From Magnetospirillum gryphiswaldense MSR-1 v2 (GTDB lineage: Bacteria > Pseudomonadota > Alphaproteobacteria > Rhodospirillales > Magnetospirillaceae): a DNA stretch of 64,000 nucleotides. Under the pieces are notes generated by a model. The model was not told the DNA's origin. It did not search any database and saw only the letters and a program-made list of their open reading frames with translations. The translations under genes and the position numbers were made by a program. Below, in pieces: positions 27,882-41,560 of this stretch (positions within the stretch are counted from its first letter, which is position 1; the number at the start of each line of letters is the position of its first letter). The stretch is taken from positions 1,240,001 to 1,304,000 of the forward strand of contig NC_023065.1 in assembly GCF_000513295.1 (NCBI RefSeq). The letters are read 5' to 3'.

Positions 27882-28322
27882 TCAAGCCCCCCACAGATGA
27901 CGGGTGACATAGACGGTAACCCCGCACACCGCCATGAAGGTGGCGACGGCGGCCAACGACCGCCTGGACAGCCGCGACAGGCCGCAGATGCCGTGGCCCG
28001 AGGTGCAGCCATTGGCCATGCGGGTGCCCAAGCCGACCAGGAAGCCGGCCCCCAGCAGCACCGGCAGCCCCAGATTTATGGCCGGGCCATTGAGGCCGCC
28101 GCTCAGACCGGCGATTATCGCCGGCACCAGCAGGCCGGCGACAAAGGCCAGACGCCAGGCATTGTCGGCATCGCGCCCGCCGCCCAGCAGACCACCGACA
28201 ATGCCGGCGATGCCCATGATGCGGCCATTGACCAGCATCAGCAGCACCGCCGCCGCACCGATCAGCATGCCGCCAGCCAAGGCGGTGAAGGGGGAAAACT
28301 CAGCCAGGACCATCGGTTCCAA
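27882..28322 (-). CDS. YeeE/YedE-family membrane protein, first half
   Basis: A 146-residue protein, about four membrane spans, with GRIMGIAGIVGGLLGGG and the signature MANGCTSGHGICGLSRLS. The Cys pair lies in the predicted pore of the YeeE family. Split two-gene forms are common in proteobacteria. Function here would be uptake of reduced sulfur or sulfur trafficking, in line with fccAB at the right edge. Confidence 0.88.
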   Translation of the reverse strand: MEPMVLAEFSPFTALAGGMLIGAAAVLLMLVNGRIMGIAGIVGGLLGGGRDADNAWRLAFVAGLLVPAIIAGLSGGLNGPAINLGLPVLLGAGFLVGLGTRMANGCTSGHGICGLSRLSRRSLAAVATFMAVCGVTVYVTRHLWGA

Positions 28323-28462
28323 CCCGTTACAGCATGGATAAACAGCGGGAACTAATTTAGCATGTGCAGCAAAACGTCAAGGGATGTTTGCGCATGGCTT
28401 GAAACTGGCGGCGCAAAAGGCTACTTCGTGCACAAACCCCTTGCCCTTAAGGAGCAATCACC

Positions 28463-29797
28463 ATTCCCAAGATCGGCATCGTCAGCCTGGGCTGCGCCAA
28501 GGCCCTGGTGGATTCGGAACGCATTCTCACCCGTTTGCGCGCCGAAGGTTACGACATCTCGGACAGCTATGACGGCGCCGACGTGGTGGTGGTCAACACC
28601 TGCGGCTTCCTCGACAGCGCCCGCGCCGAATCGCTGGAAGCCATCGGCGAGGCCATGAACGAGAACGGCCGCGTCATCGTCACCGGCTGCATGGGCGGCG
28701 AGGAAGACGTCATCCGCAAGGCTCACCCCGACGTGCTGGCGGTCACCGGGCCGCACCAGTACCAGCAGGTGGTCGATGCCGTGCATCAGGCGGCGCCGCC
28801 GGAAAGCTCGCCGCTGCACTCGCTGGTGCCGCCGGAAGGCCTGCACCTGACGCCGTCGCATTATGCCTATCTGAAGATTTCCGAAGGCTGCAACCACCGC
28901 TGTTCCTTCTGCATCATCCCCGGCATCCGCGGCGATCTGGCCAGCCGTCCGGTGGGCGAGGTGCTGGAAGAGGCCGAGCGTCTGGCCATGGCCGGCATCA
29001 AGGAAATCCTGGTCATCAGCCAGGATACCGGCGCCTATGGCCTGGACATCAAATACGCCGAAAGCCCGTGGCATGGCCGCGCCGTCAAGGCGCGCCTGAC
29101 CGAAATGGCCGAGGCCCTGGGGGATTTAGGCGTGTGGACGCGCCTGCATTACGTCTATCCCTATCCCCATGTGGACGAGGTCATCCCGCTGATGGCGGCG
29201 GGCAAGATTTTGCCCTATCTGGACATCCCGTTCCAGCACGCCAGCCCCAAGGTGCTGAAGGCCATGCGCCGCCCCGCCGACCATGAACGGCTGCTGGAGC
29301 GCATCAATGGCTGGCGGGAAATCTGCCCCGATCTGGCCATCCGCTCCACCTTCATCGTCGGCTTCCCCGGTGAGACGGAAGAGGATTTCGAGTTCCTGCT
29401 GGATTGGCTGCAACAGGCCCGCATCGACCGCGTCGGCTGCTTCAAGTACGAAAACGTCGCCGGAGCCGCCGCCAATCATCTGGCCGACCACGTGGACGAG
29501 GACGTCAAGGAGGAACGCTATAACCGCCTGATGGAGGTGGCGCGGCAGATTTCCGACGAGATTTCCAAGGGCAAGATCGGCAAGACCATCGAAGTCATCA
29601 TCGACGAGGTGGACGAGGACGGCGCCTATGGCCGGTCGTGGGCCGACAGCCCGGAAGTGGACGGCTGCGTCTACATCAACCACGAAACCGACGCCCAGCC
29701 CGGCGACGTGGTGATGGTCGAGGTGGAACACGCCGAGGATTTCGACCTGTGGGGCCGCATCGTCGCCACCGCGCCAGAACGCAAGCGACGGTTCTGA
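28463..29797 (+). CDS. rimO: Ribosomal protein S12 methylthiotransferase RimO, non-AUG start
   Basis: A radical SAM enzyme of about 444 residues that methylthiolates Asp of S12. The MTTase cluster Cys are in [17 protein letters not shown] and VTGCMG; the radical SAM cluster is [10 protein letters not shown]; a TRAM domain ends the protein. An in-frame TAA at 28448-28450 bars any upstream start, and no ATG, GTG or TTG lies before the conserved first Cys. An ATT at 28463 (or ATC at 28457) follows AAGGAG with about 8 nt spacing and is the likely start. A GTG at 28508 would remove the first cluster Cys. Confidence 0.9.
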   Translation: MPKIGIVSLGCAKALVDSERILTRLRAEGYDISDSYDGADVVVVNTCGFLDSARAESLEAIGEAMNENGRVIVTGCMGGEEDVIRKAHPDVLAVTGPHQYQQVVDAVHQAAPPESSPLHSLVPPEGLHLTPSHYAYLKISEGCNHRCSFCIIPGIRGDLASRPVGEVLEEAERLAMAGIKEILVISQDTGAYGLDIKYAESPWHGRAVKARLTEMAEALGDLGVWTRLHYVYPYPHVDEVIPLMAAGKILPYLDIPFQHASPKVLKAMRRPADHERLLERINGWREICPDLAIRSTFIVGFPGETEEDFEFLLDWLQQARIDRVGCFKYENVAGAAANHLADHVDEDVKEERYNRLMEVARQISDEISKGKIGKTIEVIIDEVDEDGAYGRSWADSPEVDGCVYINHETDAQPGDVVMVEVEHAEDFDLWGRIVATAPERKRRF

Positions 29798-30199
29798 TCA
29801 GCCATTAAAGACGCGGAAGGATTTCGGTCCTTCCGCCATGCCCCAGGTCACCGCCTCGATGAAGGTGGCGACACCGCAAGGCTTGCTGACCAGCCCGGCA
29901 AACCCGGCCTGACGCAAATTTTTGGCAAGATCGGGCAGGTTGGAGGCGGTCAAGGCCAAAACCGGCGGGGACGCATCGCCCAGGGCGGCCCGCAGATCGG
30001 CGAAAACGTCCAGGCCGCTGCGGCCTGGCATGTGCAGATCCATCAGCACCAGACCGGGGCGATTTTCCCGCACCACCTGCACCACCGTGTCACCGCAATC
30101 CAGGGCAATGGCCGAAAACGGCGTCATGTCCAAAAGATCACGATAAAGCTCGCGGTTGGCGGCATTGTCGTCGACAACCACAACCAGATTTTCCGTCAC
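29798..30199 (-). CDS. Single-domain response regulator
   Basis: A 133-residue receiver: VVVDDNAANRELYRDLL, phosphoacceptor Asp in LVLMDLHMPGRSG, Thr in ALTASN and Lys in LVSKPCG. It lacks an output domain and sits 9 bp after the hybrid kinase gene, so it is probably its target or a phosphate sink. Its stop abuts the convergent rimO stop. Confidence 0.9.
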   Translation of the reverse strand: MTENLVVVVDDNAANRELYRDLLDMTPFSAIALDCGDTVVQVVRENRPGLVLMDLHMPGRSGLDVFADLRAALGDASPPVLALTASNLPDLAKNLRQAGFAGLVSKPCGVATFIEAVTWGMAEGPKSFRVFNG

Positions 30200-30208
30200 G
30201 GCGCCCCC

Positions 30209-32305
30209 CTAAGTGCACTGCCCCCCTGAATGGGTCAGTTCGCGGACCGTGCGCAGGAATTGATCCAGATCCAGCGGCTTGGTCAAATAGCGATCGAAGC
30301 CGGCGGACAACGCCGCCTCTACCGCGTTGGGCATTACATTGGCTGACAATGCAATGATCGGCAAGCCGTTGAATTCCGGCATGGTCCGCCATTGCCGCAC
30401 CGCCTGCAGGCCGCTCATACCCGGCAGGTTGATATCAAGGACGATGATGTCGGGGCGGTTGTGGTGCAATTTTTCCAGCCCGGCCTCGACGGTGGTGGCG
30501 GTCTCAAGGACGAAGCCAGGAATCTCTCCCAGCACCGCTTCCATCAACTGCACATTGGCGGGATTGTCCTCGACATACAGAATGCGGCAACCAGCCCCCG
30601 GCGGCGATGACAACTCGACCTTGCCCGTCACCGGGTGTGCAGGCGCGGCCACCGCACCGTCGCGGGCAATGGGGAAGTCGATCCAGAACACCGACCCCTG
30701 ACCTTCCTGGCTATGGAATCCGATAAGTCCATTCATGGCCTGGACCAGCCGCTTGGTGATGGTCAGACCGATACCGGTTCCTTCGACGTCCCGGCTTTCC
30801 GCCCCCAGTCGATTGAACGGCTCGAACAGGTGGGCCTGCTTGTCCCTGGCGATACCCGGCCCGGTATCGGCGATGGAAAACCGCATCATCCCGGTCCCCC
30901 AGGGCTGGGCGGTCAGGGTGACGCGACCATCGGCGCGATTGTATTTGATGGCGTTGGAAATCAGATTCAGCAGAATCTGTTTGAAGCGGGTGTAATCGAC
31001 ACTGATGGGCAAAACCGGCCCGCCCTGCCACTCGCCGATTTCGACCCCGCGTTCGCGGGCATAGGCGCGGCCAAAGGCCAGGCACTCATCCATCACCGCC
31101 ACCGGGTCGATGACTTCCACCGACAGCGACAGCTTGCCGGTTTCGATGCGGGCCAGATCCAGAACCTCGTTGATCAGTTCCAGCAAATGCTGACCGCCAC
31201 GCAGGATGTGATCCAACTGCCCGGCCTGCTTCTCGTTCAAGGGGCCGGGACGTTCCGTGCGCAGCAATTGGGTAAAGCCGATGACGGCGTTAAGCGGCGT
31301 GCGCAGCTCGTGGCTCATGGATGAGAGGAATTCGGACTTGGCCTGATTGGCACGGTCGGCGCCGAGCTTGGCCTGCTCCAGATCGTGTTGCTGACGCTCC
31401 AGGCTGATCAGGGCGTCGTGTAATTCGCGTGTCCGCTCGACCACGCGGTTTTCCAGTTCGTCTTGCGCCTGCTGCAACCGCACATAAGGATCGCGGATGG
31501 TGCTGATGAACAGTCCCTGGTACAGCAGCGCATAGGCGATGACGATGTAAAGGTGGCCGACCTGATTGTAGATGTCGAAAGGGTCGTCATAGAGGCAGAA
31601 ATAGGCCCCGGCCAACCCCATCACCCAACTGGCCGAGGCCAGCCAGCGGGCATTGGGAAGATTGGCGGCATGCCAGAACAAGAAGGCGGCCAGCAGATAA
31701 ACCAGCACCAGGAAGGCTTCGGCCGCCACCTTGAAAGGGGTCAGGCCCTGGCCGGAAATGAAGGTGCGCGGCAAGATTTCCAGATGGGCCAGGGCGCCCC
31801 AATAGGTCACCGCCACCCAGGCCAGAACCACTGCCATGGCCAGCCAATGACCAAGAGGAGTGGCGAAGCGCCGCCACGGCAACAAGGCCGCAACCAACAG
31901 ACCGAAGGCGCCGCAAGCCCGCATGGATAACCAAAAGGCGATGGCCTTTTCCGGCCCGCTGGGGGTGATGAAATCGGGCATACCCTTATAGGACAGGCTA
32001 TGCCCCAGATCGATCAGGGCGACGCCAAGAAAGGCCGCCGACAAAATACTGACATTGCCCGGACGCGCCTGCCGATGGGAGTTCCAGCCGATGGCGAACA
32101 CCAGACCGGCGACAATCATCGCGAATATTTCGATGCTTTGATGCGCGGCGAGATAATCGTTGAGCCGGTGAAACAACGTCACCCGAGGCAAAACCGGGGT
32201 CAGCAGCAACACAAAGGTCAAAACCATGGCGGTAATGACGGCAAAGCGCCCACTCGAGGTGACGCGAACGCGATCGGTATCCTGCCCTTGAACCGTATCC
32301 GCCAT
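30209..32305 (-). CDS. Hybrid histidine kinase with multi-span membrane sensor
   Basis: About 698 residues. The first 270 carry eight or nine hydrophobic spans resembling a MASE3-type integral sensor, and a short coiled coil follows. The kinase core has MSHELRTPLNAVIG, NLISNAIKYN, DTGPGIA and GTGIGLT. A C-terminal receiver has LYVEDNPAN and VLDINLPGMSG. Start is uncertain: ATG 32305 is used, ATG 32341 is also possible. The ligand is unknown. Confidence 0.88.
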   Translation of the reverse strand: MADTVQGQDTDRVRVTSSGRFAVITAMVLTFVLLLTPVLPRVTLFHRLNDYLAAHQSIEIFAMIVAGLVFAIGWNSHRQARPGNVSILSAAFLGVALIDLGHSLSYKGMPDFITPSGPEKAIAFWLSMRACGAFGLLVAALLPWRRFATPLGHWLAMAVVLAWVAVTYWGALAHLEILPRTFISGQGLTPFKVAAEAFLVLVYLLAAFLFWHAANLPNARWLASASWVMGLAGAYFCLYDDPFDIYNQVGHLYIVIAYALLYQGLFISTIRDPYVRLQQAQDELENRVVERTRELHDALISLERQQHDLEQAKLGADRANQAKSEFLSSMSHELRTPLNAVIGFTQLLRTERPGPLNEKQAGQLDHILRGGQHLLELINEVLDLARIETGKLSLSVEVIDPVAVMDECLAFGRAYARERGVEIGEWQGGPVLPISVDYTRFKQILLNLISNAIKYNRADGRVTLTAQPWGTGMMRFSIADTGPGIARDKQAHLFEPFNRLGAESRDVEGTGIGLTITKRLVQAMNGLIGFHSQEGQGSVFWIDFPIARDGAVAAPAHPVTGKVELSSPPGAGCRILYVEDNPANVQLMEAVLGEIPGFVLETATTVEAGLEKLHHNRPDIIVLDINLPGMSGLQAVRQWRTMPEFNGLPIIALSANVMPNAVEAALSAGFDRYLTKPLDLDQFLRTVRELTHSGGQCT

Positions 32306-32500
32306 GTCAATGCCCAGAAGGTTGATGCATACCTCTAACATAATCACGCCAGGCGAGAAACGGCCTATATTAGCCAAAGCAGCTTTGGCCGCTCTATTCC
32401 TTTAGCACTGGGGTCCATGACTGATTCCCTGGGGCGCGGCCTTGTAGCACAATGACAATGAAGGCATAGTGTTGATTGATTCGGCATCGGGTGGGAAGCA

Positions 32501-33754
32501 ATGGCGTTTCGTGTGATATCCGGCAATCCGGCTCAACCGGGAAGTCAAGGCGGGGACAATCCTCAGGGCCAAAGCCTGACGGTGAAACCCGGTTCGCCCC
32601 CCGCCCGGACGGCAGCGGTGGAGCAAAACGCCCTGATGCCGCTGTTGGAGCGGCTGGAAACGCTGTCCTTCACCTTCGAGGCGCTGAACGCCGGCAGCCG
32701 CACCTATGCCGCCGAAGCGGTGCTGGAGACCCTGGGCCGCATGGAGCGGCGCGATCTTCAGTCGCTTGCCGCCATCGAAGCCTTTGCCAGCGCGCTGAAA
32801 ACCGTCAGCCAGCATCTGGCCGGCCTGCGCAACGCCATCCAGACCACCGCCCACGATACCGCCCACGGCTTCCATGTCATCAGCGAGCGCCTGGACCTGC
32901 TGGAAAACCAGCTGGGCGCCCCCCACACCGCCCTGCCCGCCGCCCACGGCAGTCAATTGGCGATCATTTCCGAACGTCTCGGCCACATCGAGGAAATGGT
33001 CGGCCAGCATGACGGCATCGATACCGGCCCGCTGACCAGCCTGCTGGAGCAGATGGCGCACAAGGTCGAGCAGGTCGAGGAAAAGATCGACGACCTGCCC
33101 AGCCGCATCGTCACCGAAACCGTCGATATGGCCCCGGTCAACGCCAACCTGGAAACCATCGCCGAACGGGTGGCCAGCGTCGAGCGCAAGATCGATGAAG
33201 CCAACCAGATCGACATCGCGCCCTTGCGCGAATCCCTGGACACCATCGCCCGACGGGTTTCGCGCATTGAACGGCGCATCGAAACCACACCCAAGGATCA
33301 AGTCCCCGAGCCATTCGACCCCGCCCCCATCACCGAAGTGCTCAACGCCATTTCCAGCCGCATTTCCTCCATGGAAAACAAGGTGGAATCGGGGGCCAAT
33401 CTGGGGGCGCTGACCTCGTTCCTGGACATGGTCAACCAGCGGCTGGAGCGCATGGAAAGCGGCCTGAACATGGCGGCGATCAGCGAACAGGCCGAGCAGA
33501 TGGTGGAAGAAGCCCAAACCACTGACCCGGCGGCGATCGGGACGCCCGCGGAAGCGCCGCCCGAGCCCGAAACCGTCGTCATGGCGCCGGAACCGCAACA
33601 AGCCGTCGTGGCGGAAGCTGCGCCGGTCAAGCCGCAACCGCCGGTGGCCCCGGTTATTCCGCCGCCATTGACGGCACCGGCGGAATCCGCCCCCGCCAAC
33701 CGCCAACAGGTGGACAATCTGTTGGAACAGGTGCTGAAGGTTCTGTCGCGCTAG
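32501..33754 (+). CDS. Coiled-coil protein of unknown function
   Basis: A 417-residue protein not recognised as any family. Residues 1-40 are polar; about 45-340 are almost all helix and coiled coil with repeated heptads (VNANLETIAERVASVERKID, LDTIARRVSRIERRIE); 345-395 are Pro/Ala/Glu-rich; a final helix ends LLEQVLKVLSR. No signal peptide or membrane segment. It is the only plus-strand gene inside the signalling block and could be a scaffold. GGGAAG precedes the ATG. It converges on the next kinase gene with a 2-bp gap. Confidence 0.75.
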   Translation: MAFRVISGNPAQPGSQGGDNPQGQSLTVKPGSPPARTAAVEQNALMPLLERLETLSFTFEALNAGSRTYAAEAVLETLGRMERRDLQSLAAIEAFASALKTVSQHLAGLRNAIQTTAHDTAHGFHVISERLDLLENQLGAPHTALPAAHGSQLAIISERLGHIEEMVGQHDGIDTGPLTSLLEQMAHKVEQVEEKIDDLPSRIVTETVDMAPVNANLETIAERVASVERKIDEANQIDIAPLRESLDTIARRVSRIERRIETTPKDQVPEPFDPAPITEVLNAISSRISSMENKVESGANLGALTSFLDMVNQRLERMESGLNMAAISEQAEQMVEEAQTTDPAAIGTPAEAPPEPETVVMAPEPQQAVVAEAAPVKPQPPVAPVIPPPLTAPAESAPANRQQVDNLLEQVLKVLSR

Positions 33755-33756
33755 CT

Positions 33757-36015
33757 TTAGCTTAGCTTGGCCTGCCATTCCGCCAGCAGCGCCGCCAGGG
33801 CGTCACGGCGGACCGGCTTGGGCAGGAAACCGTTCATCCCCGCCTCGCGGCAATTGCGCTGATCTTCCTCCATGACGTTGGCGGTCATGGCGATGATGGG
33901 AATCTGGGCGTTGGGCCCCGGCAGATCGCGGATCAGCCGGGTTGCTTCCATGCCGTCCATATCCGGCAATTGCAGGTCCATGAACACCAGATCATAGCCA
34001 CCGCGCAACACCATGGCGACGCCGTCGCCGGCATCGCCGGCCACGTCGACACTGTGTCCCATGGCCGTCAGGAAGCCCTTGGCCACTTCCTGGTTGACCA
34101 GATTATCCTCGACCACCAGCAGATGCAGCGGTCGACCGCCAGAAGGTGCCACCGCCGCCGCCGCATGTTCGCCGACCTCGGCACTGGCGGTCAGGCCGGC
34201 GACCCGCGCCACCGCATCCACCAATTCGGCATGACGATAAGGCGCCGCCAGCGCCAGATCGGCGCCGCGCTGGCTCGCCGCGGCCATCAGCTCGCGGTTG
34301 CCGCCAGGAAGTCCGATCACCACCTTGAGCGCCGCCAGATGCGGGTCACCGCGCATCATGGTCAGCAATTCAAACCCGCCCATCAGCGGCATATCCTGGT
34401 CGGCCACCACCACCAGATTCGCCTGCGCCCGTCCGGGCTGGCGCAACCACCCCAAGGCCTCGGACACCGTGGCAACCAGATGGCACGTGGCTCCGGCCTC
34501 GGTCAGCACGTCGCGGACAATGCCGCCCGACGCGACCATGTCGTCGACCACCAGCACCGGGATGCCGCGCAAGCCCACATCCTGCGCCGGGACCGGCTGG
34601 ATCAGCGGCAACATCACCTCGAACCAGAAGGTGCTGCCCTTGCCCTCCTCCGAGAAAAAGCCGATGTCGCCCCCCATGCCCTCGACGATGCGACGACAAA
34701 TGGCCAGCCCCAGGCCGGTGCCGCCGAAGCGTCGGGCGGTGGAGGAATCGGCCTGGGCGAACATGCCGAACAGACTGGCTTGCGCGGCCTGAGGGATACC
34801 GATGCCGGTATCGGTGACGGCGAAACGCAAGCGCCCGCCCTGCCCGGATGCGACATCAATGGAGACCACACCAAATTCCGTGAACTTGGCGGCATTGCCC
34901 AACAGATTGAGAATCACCTGGCGCAGACGCACCGGATCGCCCAAATACCGCCCCCGCAAGGAGGGTTCGATCCAATAGACCAGATCGACATTGCGACCAC
35001 GCAAGCGCGGCGCCACGATGTCAATGGCATCCTCGACCTGAAGCGACAGGTCGAACTCGACGCTCTCGAAATGCAGATGGCCGGCTTCCAGCTTCGAGAA
35101 GTCCAGAATGTCGTTCAAGATGGTCAACAGCGATTCGGCCGAGGTGCGGATGGTCTGGGCGAATTTCAGCCGTTCGGGCGTCAGGCCGGTATCGATCAGC
35201 AATTCGGTCATGCCGACGATGCCGTTCATGGGCGTGCGGATTTCGTGGCTCATGGTCGCCAGAAACTCCGATTTGGCTTTGGTCGCCTGTTCCGCCGCCT
35301 CCCGCGCCTGGGCGTTTTCTTCCAGCAGATGGGCCAGCTCAACGTTGCGTTCGGCCAGTTGCTCTTCTTGCCGCCGCCGCGCCAGGTCCAGTTGCCAAAC
35401 GATGAAGCTGAGACACACAATGGCGAAAAAGAAAAAACAGGCCATGGACACGGATAATTGGCTAAGGCCATGGCGGGCCTGGGCAATGGCGGCGCTGCGG
35501 TCGGTATAAAGCTCGAGCACCGCGTCGATACCGCCCTCGGCATCGATGATCGGCTCATAACTGGAGATCACGTCCACCTGGGCCATGATCCCGCCGATGC
35601 CGTGGAAATCCTGCCGTTCCGCATGGGTGCCGACGCTCACCCCCCCGGCCAAGGCCCGCTGGAACGCCTTGTTGTCCGCATAGCTTTTGCCGTAATCGGC
35701 GGGATTGCTGGAATAAACCACCAGACCGTTGGGATCGAGAATCTTGACCTTGACCATGTCGGTGCCGGCGCTGAAGTCCCGCACCTTGTCGTCCACCCAT
35801 CCCGGCCCGGCGCCACCGTTTCTCACTTGCGGACCGATTTCCGGCCAGAGCTGGTTGGCGAACACCCGGGTCAGAGCCAGATTGGCCGACTGGGTCGACT
35901 GAATGATACTGTCCATCAGCAAGGCGCGCACGAACCAGATCGAACCGCCATAGACCAAAGAGGCCAAGGTGACGGCCGCGATGATGAAAACCGCGTTGAA
36001 ATTGGCGCGCCGCAT
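33757..36015 (-). CDS. Hybrid histidine kinase with periplasmic sensor and two receivers
   Basis: About 752 residues. A periplasmic sensor (roughly 35-190) lies between two membrane spans ([20 protein letters not shown] and [18 protein letters not shown]). The kinase core has [14 protein letters not shown] and GGTGLGLA. The first receiver keeps VVDD and an Asp (ADQDMP) but has Gly/Leu where Thr is expected and Ala where the Lys should be (LAAPY), so it is degenerate. The second receiver is intact ([21 protein letters not shown]). ATG 36015 follows AGAGGA. Confidence 0.9.
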   Translation of the reverse strand: MRRANFNAVFIIAAVTLASLVYGGSIWFVRALLMDSIIQSTQSANLALTRVFANQLWPEIGPQVRNGGAGPGWVDDKVRDFSAGTDMVKVKILDPNGLVVYSSNPADYGKSYADNKAFQRALAGGVSVGTHAERQDFHGIGGIMAQVDVISSYEPIIDAEGGIDAVLELYTDRSAAIAQARHGLSQLSVSMACFFFFAIVCLSFIVWQLDLARRRQEEQLAERNVELAHLLEENAQAREAAEQATKAKSEFLATMSHEIRTPMNGIVGMTELLIDTGLTPERLKFAQTIRTSAESLLTILNDILDFSKLEAGHLHFESVEFDLSLQVEDAIDIVAPRLRGRNVDLVYWIEPSLRGRYLGDPVRLRQVILNLLGNAAKFTEFGVVSIDVASGQGGRLRFAVTDTGIGIPQAAQASLFGMFAQADSSTARRFGGTGLGLAICRRIVEGMGGDIGFFSEEGKGSTFWFEVMLPLIQPVPAQDVGLRGIPVLVVDDMVASGGIVRDVLTEAGATCHLVATVSEALGWLRQPGRAQANLVVVADQDMPLMGGFELLTMMRGDPHLAALKVVIGLPGGNRELMAAASQRGADLALAAPYRHAELVDAVARVAGLTASAEVGEHAAAAVAPSGGRPLHLLVVEDNLVNQEVAKGFLTAMGHSVDVAGDAGDGVAMVLRGGYDLVFMDLQLPDMDGMEATRLIRDLPGPNAQIPIIAMTANVMEEDQRNCREAGMNGFLPKPVRRDALAALLAEWQAKLS

Positions 36016-36029
36016 GAACAGCGATCCTC

Positions 36030-37106
36030 TCACGCCAGAACCTGATCGACGTTTTCCTCGATGGTGGGGAAATCATCGACGAAACGACCCTTGATGGTCA
36101 TGACCTCATCCCAGGCGGCGATGAAGGCGTCAACGCAAGCGGGATCGAAATGGCTGCCGCGTCCCTCCACCAGGAAAGCGCGGGCACGCTCCACCGTCCA
36201 AGCCGTTTTATAGGGCCGCTCGCTGGTCAGGGCGTCGAAGACGTCGGCGACGGCGACGATGCGCCCGGGCAACGGGATCTGTTCCCCCTTAAGGCGGTTG
36301 GGATAACCGCTGCCGTCGATTTTTTCATGGTGGGTCAGGGCGATTTCCGCCCCCAGGGAGATCAATTGCGACGCACTGCCGGCCAGGATGGCATGGCCGA
36401 TCTCGGCATGGCGCTTCATGATGTCGAATTCGCTTTCATCCAGCCGCCCGGGCTTCAGCAAGATGCCGTCGGGGATACCCAGCTTGCCCACGTCGTGCAT
36501 GGGCGCCGCCCGCAGGATCAGGTCGACCAGATCGGGGGCCAGCCCCATGTCGCGGGCGATCAGGGCGGAATAATGGGCCATGCGTTGAATATGGCCGCCG
36601 GTCTCGGGATCGCGGAACTCGGCCGCCTTGGACAAGCGCACCACCAATTCCACCTCGCGGTCGCCGATGGCCTGGGTGGCCTTGCGCACCTCTTCCGCCA
36701 GCCAGCGATTGCGGTCGTGCAGGCGCAGATGGCTGCGCCTGAGCGCCAGCAGGTTGACCAGACGCACCCGCACCTCGGTGGGATCGACCGGCTTGGTGAG
36801 AAAGTCGGTGGCGCCCAGTTCCAGCGCCCGTTGACGCACCGAACGTTCGCCGGCGGCGGTGATCATCAGGATGGGAACGTCGCGCCCGCCCGGCAACTTG
36901 CGGATATGGGAGAGGAATTCATGGCCGTCCATCACCGGCATCATGTAATCCACCAACACCAGATCGGGCAGCGATTGGCGGGCGTTTTCCAGGGCCTTGA
37001 CCGGATCGGCGAAGCATTCCACCGTGACGTCATCGGCCACGCGCAAGGCAATCTGCTCGAACAGCATCAGATTGGTTTCGTTATCGTCGACAATCTGAAT
37101 CCGCAT
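36030..37106 (-). CDS. Response regulator with HD-GYP output (RpfG-like)
   Basis: A 358-residue protein: receiver ([35 protein letters not shown]) and HD-GYP domain ([22 protein letters not shown]). It should hydrolyse cyclic di-GMP when phosphorylated. It sits between two hybrid kinase genes with short gaps of about 10-15 bp, so either kinase may feed it. Confidence 0.93.
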   Translation of the reverse strand: MRIQIVDDNETNLMLFEQIALRVADDVTVECFADPVKALENARQSLPDLVLVDYMMPVMDGHEFLSHIRKLPGGRDVPILMITAAGERSVRQRALELGATDFLTKPVDPTEVRVRLVNLLALRRSHLRLHDRNRWLAEEVRKATQAIGDREVELVVRLSKAAEFRDPETGGHIQRMAHYSALIARDMGLAPDLVDLILRAAPMHDVGKLGIPDGILLKPGRLDESEFDIMKRHAEIGHAILAGSASQLISLGAEIALTHHEKIDGSGYPNRLKGEQIPLPGRIVAVADVFDALTSERPYKTAWTVERARAFLVEGRGSHFDPACVDAFIAAWDEVMTIKGRFVDDFPTIEENVDQVLA

Positions 37107-37116
37107 CTATCGCCTC

Positions 37117-40320
<3,204 letters not shown>

Positions 40321-40321
40321 C

Positions 40322-41467
40322 TCAGGCCTCCGCGATGAAGGTCACGGTCATCGTCTGATTGTGCAGCTTGCACTCGGTGGTCGAGGAAAACGGCGCGATC
40401 TCGCCATAGGAATAAAAACCGGTCAGCGGCAACTGACGCCCCAGGACATGGGACACCACCTCGACCTCTTCGTCGACGGCATCGCCCATGACCAGCTTGC
40501 GCCCGACGCAACTGACCAAAATACCCAAGCCGCCATTGGCGCCGCCAAGCCCATCGCGGGCCAGACGAGCGGCGGTTTCGGCACCGTCGATCAGGCCTTC
40601 ATTGTTGGCATGCATCAGGCGCAGATAGCCCTCGCCGTCGATGTCGCCGGCCAGGATCAGCGACCCGGCTTGCTCGTCCACCCCCAAGATAGTGCGGATC
40701 AGACCAATGGAGCGATGGTCGGCATCGAGCATCTCGAACGGGAAAAGCAGACCCGAGGCCGGCAGATCCTTAGCGTATTCGCCCAGATATTCCTTGTACA
40801 GATCGAGGGCCGGCTGATCGTCCAGACGGTACAGGATGTTGCCTTCGCTCTTGGTCACCTTGCGCGGCGGACCGAACGGCTGCCAACCGCCGAAGCTGCC
40901 GTGACTGACCCGCACATCGTCGCCATAAAGACCAATGGCGACCACGCCGTCGGCATCCATGCCATCGGGGGTCACGGTCAGGGTACCGGTGAAGGCGCCG
41001 CCGTCGCCGGCCAAGCCGCCGGAAACCGGTACACTGACCCCCACCTTATCGATCAGGCCGCTGATCAGGGCGCTGCCGTTGATGCCCACGCCCTTGCCGA
41101 AAACCAGCACCGCCCGCAGATCGGGAGCCGCCAATTCCGCCCCCAGCTTGGCGCCGATGGCGTCCGACTGGTCCATGGCGGTAACCCGCCCGGTGGCAGC
41201 CTTGACCCGGGTGCGGTCGAACTTGACGGCGGTGACCACCGCCGTGTTGTCGGACATGCCCTGATTGGTGATTTCACCGGCGGTGGAACAGCCGGCCAGA
41301 AGCGCGGCGGGAAAAGCCTGGCGCAGAACATCGAAGGCGTCGGGGGATTGCAGATGGCCAAGGGCGGCGAAGATCAATACCAAATCCGGCTGCAAGGCCC
41401 GAAGACCGTCCAGGTGCTGCGCCTGCAACGCGGAAATCTGAATTTGCCTGACATCCATATTGTCCAT
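40322..41467 (-). CDS. FIST-domain sensory protein
   Basis: A 381-residue protein with FIST N (LLAGCSTAGEITNQGMSDNT, VFGKGVGINGSALISGL) and FIST C (AGDIDGEGYLRLMHAN, PLTGFYSYGEIAPFSS) domains. FIST proteins are thought to bind small ligands such as amino acids and are often paired with kinases. No signal peptide. ATG 41458 is an alternative start with better spacing from GGGGG. Placed directly before the large hybrid kinase. Confidence 0.92.
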   Translation of the reverse strand: MDNMDVRQIQISALQAQHLDGLRALQPDLVLIFAALGHLQSPDAFDVLRQAFPAALLAGCSTAGEITNQGMSDNTAVVTAVKFDRTRVKAATGRVTAMDQSDAIGAKLGAELAAPDLRAVLVFGKGVGINGSALISGLIDKVGVSVPVSGGLAGDGGAFTGTLTVTPDGMDADGVVAIGLYGDDVRVSHGSFGGWQPFGPPRKVTKSEGNILYRLDDQPALDLYKEYLGEYAKDLPASGLLFPFEMLDADHRSIGLIRTILGVDEQAGSLILAGDIDGEGYLRLMHANNEGLIDGAETAARLARDGLGGANGGLGILVSCVGRKLVMGDAVDEEVEVVSHVLGRQLPLTGFYSYGEIAPFSSTTECKLHNQTMTVTFIAEA

Positions 41468-41560
41468 CCCCCCATGCCAATGGTTGACATTACCCTAGCT
41501 TAACATCGGTATGGCAACAGGATATTTGGACAAATTAAATATGCTGTGAATAAAGCCGGT

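Noticed and set aside
32402-33778. Long minus-strand open frame opposite the coiled-coil gene
   Set aside because: It is the mirror of a real coding frame in high-GC DNA; its composition (His, Gly, Asp and Val repeats) is that of an antisense frame and it resembles no family.
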